Source: an uncultured Collinsella sp.
Lineage (GTDB): Bacteria; Actinomycetota; Coriobacteriia; Coriobacteriales; Coriobacteriaceae
DNA length: 15,543 nucleotides
Reading direction: 5' to 3'
Assembly (NCBI GenBank): GCA_900539035.1
Contig: UQAU01000041.1
Coordinates: forward strand, 1 to 15,543
Shown: piece after piece, positions 4,164 to 11,011 of the stretch
Numbering within the stretch: position 1 is the first letter of the stretch
How the letters are laid out: each line of letters opens with the position of its first letter
Position numbers and translations under genes: made by a program
Notes under the pieces: generated by a model
The model's database searches: none
What the model was told of the DNA's origin: nothing
The model's input: the letters and a program-made list of their open reading frames with translations, nothing else

Positions 4164-6994
4164 TGGCTGCCAAACTCATCGATCTTTCCTTTACGCTCAA
4201 CGGCCGCAAGATCAAGGTTCAGATTGCCCCCGACACCATGCTTTTTTCGCTTTTGCGTGAGCAGGGTTGTGCATCGGTGCGCTGCGCCTGCGAGACCACC
4301 AACTGCGGCCTGTGCACGGTGTGGCTCGATGGCGACCCGGTGCTGAGCTGCTCGGTTCCCGCCGCCCGTGTTGAGGGCCACACCATCACCACGCTCGAGG
4401 GCCTCAAGGCCGAGTCCGAGGCGCTCACCCGTGCGATGGCTGCCGAAGGTGCTGAGCAGTGCGGTTTTTGTGCCCCCGGCCTCATCATGAACGTACTGGC
4501 GCTTGCCCGCGCTGCCAAGGAGGACCCAAGCCTCGTTGCTACGCGCGAGGAGCTCTCGCGCCAGCTGGCCGGCAACCTCTGCCGTTGCAGCGGCTACGAG
4601 AGCCAGCTGCGCGCCATCGTGCGCTTCCTTAACGAGTCTGGCGTGCAGGTGGGCTTTGAGATGCCCGAGCTGCCGGCCAACGACACCAGCTGCGACGGTG
4701 TCTCCTATAAGCAGATCACCCACAAGCAGCCCAAGAAGGATTCGAAGGCCCTGCTCGAGGGACGTCCCGTCTACACGGGCGACCTGGTGCCCGCCGGCGC
4801 CCTGATCGTCAAGCTCAAGCGCAGTCCGTATGCCCGCGCCAAGATCCGCTCCATCGATACGTCGCGCGCCCTGAAAGTGCCCGGTGTCGTGGGCGTCTAC
4901 ACCTACGAGGACGTGCCCCAGCGCCGCTTTACCATCGCCGGTCAGAGCTATCCGCAGCCGAGTCCCTACGACCGCCTGATCCTCGAGAACCTGGTTCGCT
5001 ACCAAAACGAGGAGGTGGCGATCGTCGCCGCCGAGACCGAGGAGGCCGCCGACAAGGCACTCAAGCTCATCAAGGTCGACTATGAGGTGCTCGAGCCCCT
5101 ACTCGACTTTACCCAGGCGCTCGATAACGACATCGTGGTCCACCCCGAGGGCGACGTGACCTTTATGTTTCCGCAGGGCGGTGACGTTGCTCGCAACCTG
5201 GTGTGCAGCGGTACCAGCGATTTTGGCGATCTTGATGAGGCGTTCGCCCAGAGCGACATCGTCTTTGAGCGCACCTACACCAGCCAGGCCACGCAGACCG
5301 CGCCCATGGAGACCTTCCGCGCCTTCGCGACGACCGACGCGTTCGGCCGCATCTCGGTGACTACCTCTACGCAGGTGCCCTTCCACGTGCGCCGCATGGT
5401 CGCGCAGTCGCTCGACATTCCGCAGTCGCAGGTGCAGGTCATTAAGCCGCGTATCGGTGGCGGCTTTGGCTCCAAGCAGACGGGCTGCTGCGAGATCTTC
5501 GTGGCGTTCGTCACCCAGCAGACCGGCCGCCCGAGCTACTGCTGCTACACCCGCGAGGAGACTATCACCGCGGGCAACTCGCGCCACCAGATGCAGATGA
5601 CCGTCAAGCTGGGCGCCATGAACGACGGCACCATTACGGCCATCGACCTGCACACGCTGTCCAACGCTGGCGCGTACGGCGAGCATGCCACCACGACGAT
5701 TGGCCTTTCGGGCCACAAGAGCCTGCCCATCTACAACCATGTGAAGGCGAGCCGCTTTAGCTGGGACGCCGTCTACACCAACACCAACCGCGGCGGCGCG
5801 TATCGCGGCTACGGTGCCACCCAGGGCCAGTTTGCCGTGGAGAGCGCCGTCAACGAGCTCGCCGACATGCTGCACATGGACCCCGCCGACCTGCGCCTTA
5901 AGAACATCGTGCGCGAGGGCGAGATCATGCCGCAGTACTACAACGAGAAGCTCAACGCCTGCGCGCTCGACCGCTGCCTGCTGCGCGCGATGGACATGAT
6001 CGGCTGGCGCGACAAGCCGCTGGCCGTGGACCTGGGCGACCGCGTGCGCGCCCTGGGCTGCGCGCTCACTATGCAGGGCTCGGGCATCTCCAGCGTGGAT
6101 ATCGCCGGCATCGACATGCGCCTGGAAGAGGACGGCTTCATTACCATCGGCACCGGCGCCACCGATAACGGCATGGGCGTCGATACAATCCTGGCGCAGA
6201 TTGCCGCCGAGGAGCTGGGCGTGGAGAGTTCGATGATCGTGGTGCGCGGCGTGGACACCGATGTGTCGCCGTTTGACGCCGGCTCGTACGCGAGCTCGGG
6301 TACGTACGTGACGGGTCTTGCCGCCAAGAACGCCGCGACCGAGCTGCGCGAGAAGATCTGCGCCAAGGCCGCCCGGATGTGGGACGTAGATGCCGCCGAG
6401 GTGGTCTTCGATGGCCAGTACGTGCGTCTGTCCGACGAGCGCGCCGCGCGCGAGCAGAACCGCTACCTCACGCTGCGCGACTTTGCCAACCTGTGCGTCA
6501 AGAACATCGCGGGCGGCGACGCGCTCACGTCGCACGCCTCTGCCTGCCTGCCCGTTTCGCCCCCGCCGTTTATGGCCGGCATTGCCGAGGTCGAGGTCGA
6601 CAAGGCCACCGGCAAAGTGACCGTGGTGGACTACGCAGCGGCTGTGGACTGCGGCACCGTGATCAACGAGGCGCTCGCGCGCGTCCAGGCCGAGGGCGGC
6701 ATTGCCCAGGGTATCGGTCACGCGCTCTACGAGATCGTCGAGCACGACGACCGCGGCCGCTTGCGCACCGGCAACTTTATGAGCTACAAGCTGCCCACGC
6801 GCCTGGATATCGGCAGCATTCGCGTGGCCTTTGAGCCGAGCTACGAGCCGACGGGCCCGTTTGGCGCCAAGTCGATCGGCGAGGTCGTCATCAACACGCC
6901 GCTCGCCGCCGTGGCCTCGGCCGTGGCGCACGCCACCGGCCATCAGGTTCGCTCGCTGCCGATCACGCCCGAGAAGGCCCTGCTGGGGGAGTAG
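4163..6994 (+). CDS. Fused [2Fe-2S]/molybdopterin hydroxylase, xanthine dehydrogenase family, probably selenium-dependent type
   Basis: One 943-residue chain joins the small iron-sulfur subunit and the large molybdopterin subunit, as in Desulfovibrio aldehyde oxidoreductase. The plant-type cluster ligands are Cys43, 48, 51 and 63 (CETTNCGLC, with Thr where most relatives have Gly). The second cluster uses Cys100, 103, 140 and 142 (CGFC...CRC). The molybdopterin part starts near residue 195. It shows IGGGFGSK (431-438), RGGAYRGYGATQG (543-555, the equivalent of AxRGFGxPQ), and the C-terminal PFGAKSIGE, where Glu907 is the expected catalytic base. The CETTNCGLC form and the fused layout recall the family predicted by comparative genomics to use a labile selenium cofactor (TIGR03311-like). 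That assignment is from memory of the family and needs a profile search. There is no in-frame UGA, so selenium would be in the cofactor, not as Sec. It overlaps the FAD subunit gene by one base, and a terminator follows. Confidence 0.88.
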   Translation: MAAKLIDLSFTLNGRKIKVQIAPDTMLFSLLREQGCASVRCACETTNCGLCTVWLDGDPVLSCSVPAARVEGHTITTLEGLKAESEALTRAMAAEGAEQCGFCAPGLIMNVLALARAAKEDPSLVATREELSRQLAGNLCRCSGYESQLRAIVRFLNESGVQVGFEMPELPANDTSCDGVSYKQITHKQPKKDSKALLEGRPVYTGDLVPAGALIVKLKRSPYARAKIRSIDTSRALKVPGVVGVYTYEDVPQRRFTIAGQSYPQPSPYDRLILENLVRYQNEEVAIVAAETEEAADKALKLIKVDYEVLEPLLDFTQALDNDIVVHPEGDVTFMFPQGGDVARNLVCSGTSDFGDLDEAFAQSDIVFERTYTSQATQTAPMETFRAFATTDAFGRISVTTSTQVPFHVRRMVAQSLDIPQSQVQVIKPRIGGGFGSKQTGCCEIFVAFVTQQTGRPSYCCYTREETITAGNSRHQMQMTVKLGAMNDGTITAIDLHTLSNAGAYGEHATTTIGLSGHKSLPIYNHVKASRFSWDAVYTNTNRGGAYRGYGATQGQFAVESAVNELADMLHMDPADLRLKNIVREGEIMPQYYNEKLNACALDRCLLRAMDMIGWRDKPLAVDLGDRVRALGCALTMQGSGISSVDIAGIDMRLEEDGFITIGTGATDNGMGVDTILAQIAAEELGVESSMIVVRGVDTDVSPFDAGSYASSGTYVTGLAAKNAATELREKICAKAARMWDVDAAEVVFDGQYVRLSDERAAREQNRYLTLRDFANLCVKNIAGGDALTSHASACLPVSPPPFMAGIAEVEVDKATGKVTVVDYAAAVDCGTVINEALARVQAEGGIAQGIGHALYEIVEHDDRGRLRTGNFMSYKLPTRLDIGSIRVAFEPSYEPTGPFGAKSIGEVVINTPLAAVASAVAHATGHQVRSLPITPEKALLGE

Positions 6995-7018
6995 CGGGTC
7001 GGCGAACAAGTCGTAATT

Positions 7019-7048
7019 GGCGGGGCGGGGCAACTCGTCCCGCCTTTT
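7019..7048 (+). terminator. Rho-independent terminator of the hydroxylase operon
   Basis: GGCGGGGC (7019-7026) pairs with GTCCCGCC (7037-7044) in an 8-bp GC-rich stem containing one G-T pair. TTTT (7045-7048) follows. It lies 24 bases after the stop codon. Confidence 0.82.
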
Positions 7049-7134
7049 GCACTCGTGGTGAGGTCGTGAGCCTGTAAAACGTGTGCGTGCGCTTGCCGTT
7101 CGTATCTGCTATCATTCCTAGTCTGTGCGCTCAT

Positions 7135-7218
7135 GCGGGCGTGGCGGAATTGGTAGACGCGCCAGATTTAGGTTCTGGTGGGATTCCCGTGAAGGTTCGA
7201 GTCCTTTCGCCCGCACCA
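7135..7218 (+). tRNA. tRNA-Leu (anticodon UAG)
   Basis: This 84-nt class II tRNA has the acceptor GCGGGCG (7135-7141) pairing with CGCCCGC (7208-7214), discriminator A and an encoded CCA (7216-7218). The anticodon stem CCAGA/TCTGG encloses loop TTTAGGT with TAG at 7169-7171, reading CUA and probably other CUN codons. The long variable arm (TGGGATTCCCG) and the loop GGTTCGAGTCC are normal for leucine tRNAs. A TATCAT at 7110-7115 could be the -10 box. Just past the 3' end a 7-bp hairpin (CCAACGC 7216-7222 with GCGTTGG 7227-7233) overlaps the CCA. It lacks a T-run, so it is more likely a processing structure or weak stop than a full terminator. Confidence 0.96.
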
Positions 7219-7305
7219 ACGCACCCGCGTTGGCTTATGCCCTCGCGACGCTTGTTGCATAAAGGTACCAGCACCTCAGATAAGCTGGGCAGTATGAGGA
7301 GGAAC

Positions 7306-8607
7306 GTGTTGAACATCACCGCTTCTGACGTCAAGGACGCCAAGCTCACCGCTACGGTCACCATCCCGGCCGCCGACGTCGACGCCGCGATCAAGAAGGC
7401 CTACAAGGACACCGCCAAGAAGTACCGCTTCCCGGGCTTCCGTGCCGGTAAGGCTCCCCGTCCGGTCATCGACTCTGCTCTTGGCGCCGAGGCTACCCTC
7501 GCTCAGGCCACCAACGACCTGATCGCCGCCAACGAGCCTGCCGTCCTCAACGAGCTGGACATCGTCCCCACCAAGAACGGTGACTACAAGGAGCTCGACC
7601 TCGCCAAGGATCACGAGGACTACACCTACACCGTCGAGTTCTCCCTGCGTCCCGCCGCTGAGCTCTCCTCCTTTGACGCTGTCGAGATCGAGATGCCCCC
7701 TGCGGAGGTCACCGAGTCCGAGATCAACAACCAGGTCGAGATGCTCCTCAACTACCGTGCCACCTTCGAGGACGTCGAGGGTCGCGCCGTCGAGGCCGAG
7801 GACTACGTCACCGTCGACCTCAAGGCCGTCGAGAACGCCGACAACTTTGCCGCCGAGGGCCGCATGCTCATCGCCGGTAGCGACAGCAACCCCAAGGAGT
7901 TCAACGAGGCCCTGATCGGCGCCAACGTTGACGACGTCAAGACCGTTACCTGGACCGACGAGGTCGAGGAGGGCGAGGAGGCCGAGACCCACACCGTCGA
8001 GGTCACCGTCAAGGGCATCAAGGTCCGCAACACCCCCGAGCTCACCGACGAGCTCGTCAAGTCCGACTTTGGCTTTGACAGCATCGACGCCATGCGCGAC
8101 GCCATCAAGATCGAGATTGAGCAGGACAAGGCTTCCCGGCTCCCGGCCGAGAAGGAGAACCGTTGCGTCTCCGCTCTCGCTGAGCGCCTGCAGCTCGACG
8201 AGATGGACGCCGACTACGAGCAGTCCGTCTTTGAGGAGCTCGGCCAGAACTTCCTGTCCAACCTCGCTGCCCGCGGCATGACGCTGGACACCTGGTTGCC
8301 CGCTTCCGGCCTGACCATGGAGCAGTTCATCGGCGACCTGCACAAGCAGGCCAACGACGTTGCCCGCGAGTCCCTGGCTCTCGACGCTCTTGCCCGCGAG
8401 CTCAAGATTGAGGTCACCGAGGACGACATCAACGCCGAGTTCGAGAAGGCCGGCGTCAAGGACGTCGAGGCTTCCAAGGCCGAGTTCATCGCCGATGGCC
8501 GCATGCCTGCCGTCCGCGAGTCCATCCGTCGCTCCAAGGCCGTCGACCACCTGGTCGAGAACGCCAAGGTGACCGAGGTCGACGAGACTGCCAAGGACGC
8601 TGAGTAA
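7306..8607 (+). CDS. tig: Trigger factor, ribosome-associated chaperone and prolyl isomerase
   Basis: Trigger factor docks at the ribosomal exit tunnel on protein L23 and shields nascent chains. The 433-residue length is typical. The N-terminal domain carries the ribosome-binding signature GFRAGKAP (44-51). The central FKBP-type isomerase domain spans roughly residues 150-245 and includes the acidic segment DEVEEGEEAETHTVEV. The C-terminal chaperone domain is helical and charged, and the tail is acidic (EVDETAKDAE). The start is uncertain. AGGAGG at 7297-7302 is followed by AAC and then two in-frame non-ATG candidates, GTG 7306 and TTG 7309; TTG has the better spacing (6 bases). ATG 7294 overlaps the ribosome binding site and is unlikely. 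Gene order tig-clpP-clpX is conserved in many bacteria. Codon use is strongly C-biased, as in highly expressed genes. Confidence 0.95.
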   Translation: MLNITASDVKDAKLTATVTIPAADVDAAIKKAYKDTAKKYRFPGFRAGKAPRPVIDSALGAEATLAQATNDLIAANEPAVLNELDIVPTKNGDYKELDLAKDHEDYTYTVEFSLRPAAELSSFDAVEIEMPPAEVTESEINNQVEMLLNYRATFEDVEGRAVEAEDYVTVDLKAVENADNFAAEGRMLIAGSDSNPKEFNEALIGANVDDVKTVTWTDEVEEGEEAETHTVEVTVKGIKVRNTPELTDELVKSDFGFDSIDAMRDAIKIEIEQDKASRLPAEKENRCVSALAERLQLDEMDADYEQSVFEELGQNFLSNLAARGMTLDTWLPASGLTMEQFIGDLHKQANDVARESLALDALARELKIEVTEDDINAEFEKAGVKDVEASKAEFIADGRMPAVRESIRRSKAVDHLVENAKVTEVDETAKDAE

Positions 8608-8683
8608 TTCTCGCCACCTTGCCCGCGAGCGCATGCGTGCGCCCGTGATGGGGTAAAGTTATACACCGGTTATCCGGTTGCTT

Positions 8684-8724
8684 CGTACGGTGCCAGCCAA
8701 TGCATAGCATGCGGGCACCGTACG
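8684..8724 (+). terminator. 11-bp hairpin between tig and clpP, possible terminator or leader element
   Basis: CGTACGGTGCC (8684-8694) and GGCACCGTACG (8714-8724) form a perfect 11-bp stem around a 19-base loop that has its own small ATGC/GCAT stem. TTTAT follows, a short T-run. A smaller ACCGG-TTAT-CCGGT hairpin lies just upstream (8665-8678). It ends 46 bases before the clpP start, so it could end tig transcripts or lie in the clpP leader. No known clp regulator box (CtsR, ClgR) was recognised. Confidence 0.55.
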
Positions 8725-8770
8725 TTTATCTAGAACCAATTTGGTCCGCAAGAGAGAAATGGAGATGCGT

Positions 8771-9391
8771 ATGATCGCTAAGTTCGATTCCGCCCTCGTG
8801 CCATACGTTATCGAGCAGACGCCGCGCGGCGAGCGCAGCTACGATATCTATTCGCGCCTGCTCAACGACCGCATCATCTTCTTGGGCGAGGAGATCAACT
8901 CCGTCAGCGCCAACCTGGTCGTTGCCCAGCTGCTGCATCTTGAGAGCCAGGATGCCGAGAAGGATATCTCGCTCTACATCAATTCGCCCGGTGGCGAGGT
9001 CTACTCCGGCCTGGCGATTCTTGACACCATGAACTTCATCAAGCCGCAGGTCTCGACCATTTGCGTCGGTATGGCCGCGTCCATGGCCGCCGTGCTGCTT
9101 TCGGCCGGCGCTAAGGGCAAGCGCTTCTGCCTGCCGCACTCCAAGGTCATGATTCACCAGCCCAGTGGCGGTGCCCAGGGCCAGCAGACCGAGATTGAGA
9201 TCGTGGCCGAGGAGATCAAGAAGACCCGCCGCGAGCTCAACCAGATCCTGTCCGACGCCTCGGGCCAGCCCATCGAGAAGGTCCAGGCCGACACCGAGCG
9301 CGACAACTACCTGACCGCTTCCGAGGCCCTCGACTACGGTCTGATCGACCGCATTGTCACCTCGCGCGATCTCGCCGCGAAGGACGCCTAG
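8771..9391 (+). CDS. clpP: ATP-dependent Clp protease proteolytic subunit
   Basis: ClpP is a self-compartmentalised serine protease that degrades proteins unfolded by ClpX or ClpC. The 206-residue product matches the usual about 195-207. The catalytic triad is Ser104 (GMAASMAA), His129 (MIHQP) and Asp178 (TERDNY), with exactly the family's spacing of 25 and 74 residues between Ser and the other two. The N-terminal VPYVIEQTPRGERSYDIYSRLL is the axial-loop and processing region typical of the family. ATG 8771 is chosen because GGAG at 8761-8764 precedes it by 6 bases. ATG 8759 and 8765 are in frame and would add two to four residues. clpX follows after one base, so the pair is certainly co-transcribed. 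A second clpP copy, common in actinobacteria, is not present in this window. Confidence 0.96.
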   Translation: MIAKFDSALVPYVIEQTPRGERSYDIYSRLLNDRIIFLGEEINSVSANLVVAQLLHLESQDAEKDISLYINSPGGEVYSGLAILDTMNFIKPQVSTICVGMAASMAAVLLSAGAKGKRFCLPHSKVMIHQPSGGAQGQQTEIEIVAEEIKKTRRELNQILSDASGQPIEKVQADTERDNYLTASEALDYGLIDRIVTSRDLAAKDA

Positions 9392-9392
9392 G

Positions 9393-10799
9393 ATGGCAGG
9401 AAACATGCAGGACAACTTCGACGAGAACGGCAACCCCATCCGCTGCTCCTTCTGCGGAAAAGAGCAGGGGCAGGTTCGCCGCCTTGTTAAGGGTCCGACC
9501 AACATTTTTATCTGTGACGAGTGCGTCGCCGCCTGCTCCGAGATCTTGGAGGAGTCGCTGGCTTCGGACTTTATGGACGCCGCCCGCAACGGCAAGCTGC
9601 CGGGCTTCCTCAACGAGCACGGCCAGGCTGCGTCCCAGCCTGCCGTTGACCCCGAGGCCGAGGGCTTTGAGCTCGAGGACGACCGTCAAGTCATCACACA
9701 CGTGCCGACGCCGCACGAGATCTATGACGAGCTTTCGGCCTATGTCATGGGCCAGGAGGACGCCAAGCGCGCCATGTCGGTGGCCGTGTACAACCACTAC
9801 CGCCGCGTGATCGAGGGCGGCGCCGCGGTGTCCGCCTTTGGCGACGGCATGGGCTCGCAGTTCGACGACGATATGGACGAGGTGGAGCTCGCCAAGTCCA
9901 ACATTTTGCTGCTCGGTCCCACCGGTACCGGTAAGACCCTGCTCGCCCAGACGCTCGCGCGCATCCTCGAGGTGCCGTTTGCCATCGCCGACGCCACCGC
10001 GCTTACCGAGGCCGGTTACGTGGGCGAGGACGTGGAGAATATCCTGCTCAAGCTCATCAATGCCGCCGATGGCGATATTGAGCGCGCGCAGGTTGGCATT
10101 ATCTACGTGGACGAGATTGACAAGATCGCCCGCAAGGCAGAGAACCTCTCTATTACCCGCGATGTCTCGGGCGAGGGCGTTCAGCAGGCGCTGCTTAAGA
10201 TTCTTGAGGGCACGGTGGCCAGCGTTCCGCCCACCGGCGGCCGCAAGCATCCCCAGCAGGAGCTGCTGCAGATCGACACGACCAACATCCTGTTTATCTG
10301 CGGCGGTGCCTTCGTTGGTCTGGACAAGATCATCGCCGACCGCGTGGGTAACAAGGGCGTGGGCTTTAACTCCGAGATCGCCGGCCCCACCTCGGTCGAC
10401 GAGAACGATCTGCTGCGTCAGGTGCTCCCGCAGGACCTCAACGCTTTTGGCATGATCCCCGAGTTCGTGGGCCGTACGCCCGTCGTCACCCAGACGCAGG
10501 CGCTTGACGAGGACGACTTGGTGTCGATCCTGACCGAGCCCAAGAACGCCGTGGTGCGTCAGTACCGCAAGATGTTCCAGCTCGAGGACGTTGAGCTTGA
10601 GTTTGAGGATGCGGCCCTGCACGAGATCGCCCGCATGGCGCTCGCTCGCAAGACCGGCGCCCGCGGCCTGCGTTCCATTTGCGAGGACGTGCTGCAGCAG
10701 ACAATGTTCGATCTGCCCAGTGAGGAGGGCGTTTCCAAGGTCGTTGTGACCGAAGCCTCCGTAAAGGGCGAAGAACAGCCCCAGCGCATCTACGGTTAA
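9393..10799 (+). CDS. clpX: Clp protease ATP-binding subunit, AAA+ unfoldase
   Basis: ClpX recognises tagged substrates, unfolds them with ATP and feeds ClpP. The N-terminal zinc-binding domain has Cys18, 21, 41 and 44. The AAA+ core shows Walker A GPTGTGKT (175-182), pore loop GYVG (208-211), Walker B with Asp240-Glu241 (YVDEID), the PPTGGRKHP (RKH) substrate loop, and the sensor 2 GARGLR segment. The ClpP-docking IGF loop reads VGF here (KGVGFN). At 468 residues it is about 45 longer than E. coli ClpX. The extra length is a long acidic linker after the zinc domain and an acidic insert at 143-163 (rich in Gly, Asp and Met) just before Walker A. ATG 9393 is used, with GAAGGA at 9379-9384; ATG 9405 is an in-frame alternative. 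A strong terminator follows. Confidence 0.96.
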   Translation: MAGNMQDNFDENGNPIRCSFCGKEQGQVRRLVKGPTNIFICDECVAACSEILEESLASDFMDAARNGKLPGFLNEHGQAASQPAVDPEAEGFELEDDRQVITHVPTPHEIYDELSAYVMGQEDAKRAMSVAVYNHYRRVIEGGAAVSAFGDGMGSQFDDDMDEVELAKSNILLLGPTGTGKTLLAQTLARILEVPFAIADATALTEAGYVGEDVENILLKLINAADGDIERAQVGIIYVDEIDKIARKAENLSITRDVSGEGVQQALLKILEGTVASVPPTGGRKHPQQELLQIDTTNILFICGGAFVGLDKIIADRVGNKGVGFNSEIAGPTSVDENDLLRQVLPQDLNAFGMIPEFVGRTPVVTQTQALDEDDLVSILTEPKNAVVRQYRKMFQLEDVELEFEDAALHEIARMALARKTGARGLRSICEDVLQQTMFDLPSEEGVSKVVVTEASVKGEEQPQRIYG

Positions 10800-10822
10800 A
10801 ACCTGTCAAAACGTTTTTGTCG

Positions 10823-10857
10823 ATAGCCTCCGACCATCCGCGGTCGGAGGCTATTTT
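10823..10857 (+). terminator. Rho-independent terminator of clpP-clpX
   Basis: A perfect 13-bp stem (ATAGCCTCCGACC 10823-10835 with GGTCGGAGGCTAT 10842-10854) has a 6-base loop and is followed by a T-rich end (10854-10857, then ATATAT). It lies 23 bases after the clpX stop codon. Confidence 0.92.
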
Positions 10858-10951
10858 ATATATACGCAATAACCCCAACTACCTGTGTTATTCTGTGTGT
10901 TTGTTTAAAGTCTCAGCAAAGTCCATTCAGACTGAAGTAATCGATACCTAA

Positions 10952-10991
10952 GGGGAGGAATGCAGACCCTGGCGGGCCTACATTCCTCCCC
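10952..10991 (+). promoter_or_regulatory. hairpin in the valS leader
   Basis: GGGGAGGAATG (10952-10962) pairs perfectly with CATTCCTCCCC (10981-10991), an 11-bp stem with an 18-base GC-rich loop. It ends 9 bases before the GGGAGAG ribosome binding site of valS. The left arm itself contains GGGGAGGAATG, which mimics a ribosome binding site plus ATG but is locked in the stem. There is no T-run. No T-box core (TGGNACC) was found, so its role is open. Confidence 0.5.
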
Positions 10992-11011
10992 GGTGGGCAA
11001 GGGAGAGATAT

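Noticed and set aside
4163..6994. Selenocysteine (in-frame UGA) in the molybdenum hydroxylase
   Set aside because: The frame is open without any internal UGA; any selenium would be in a cofactor.
10858..11011. T-box riboswitch in the valS leader
   Set aside because: No TGGNACC antiterminator core and no recognisable Stem I; the leader is also short for a T-box.
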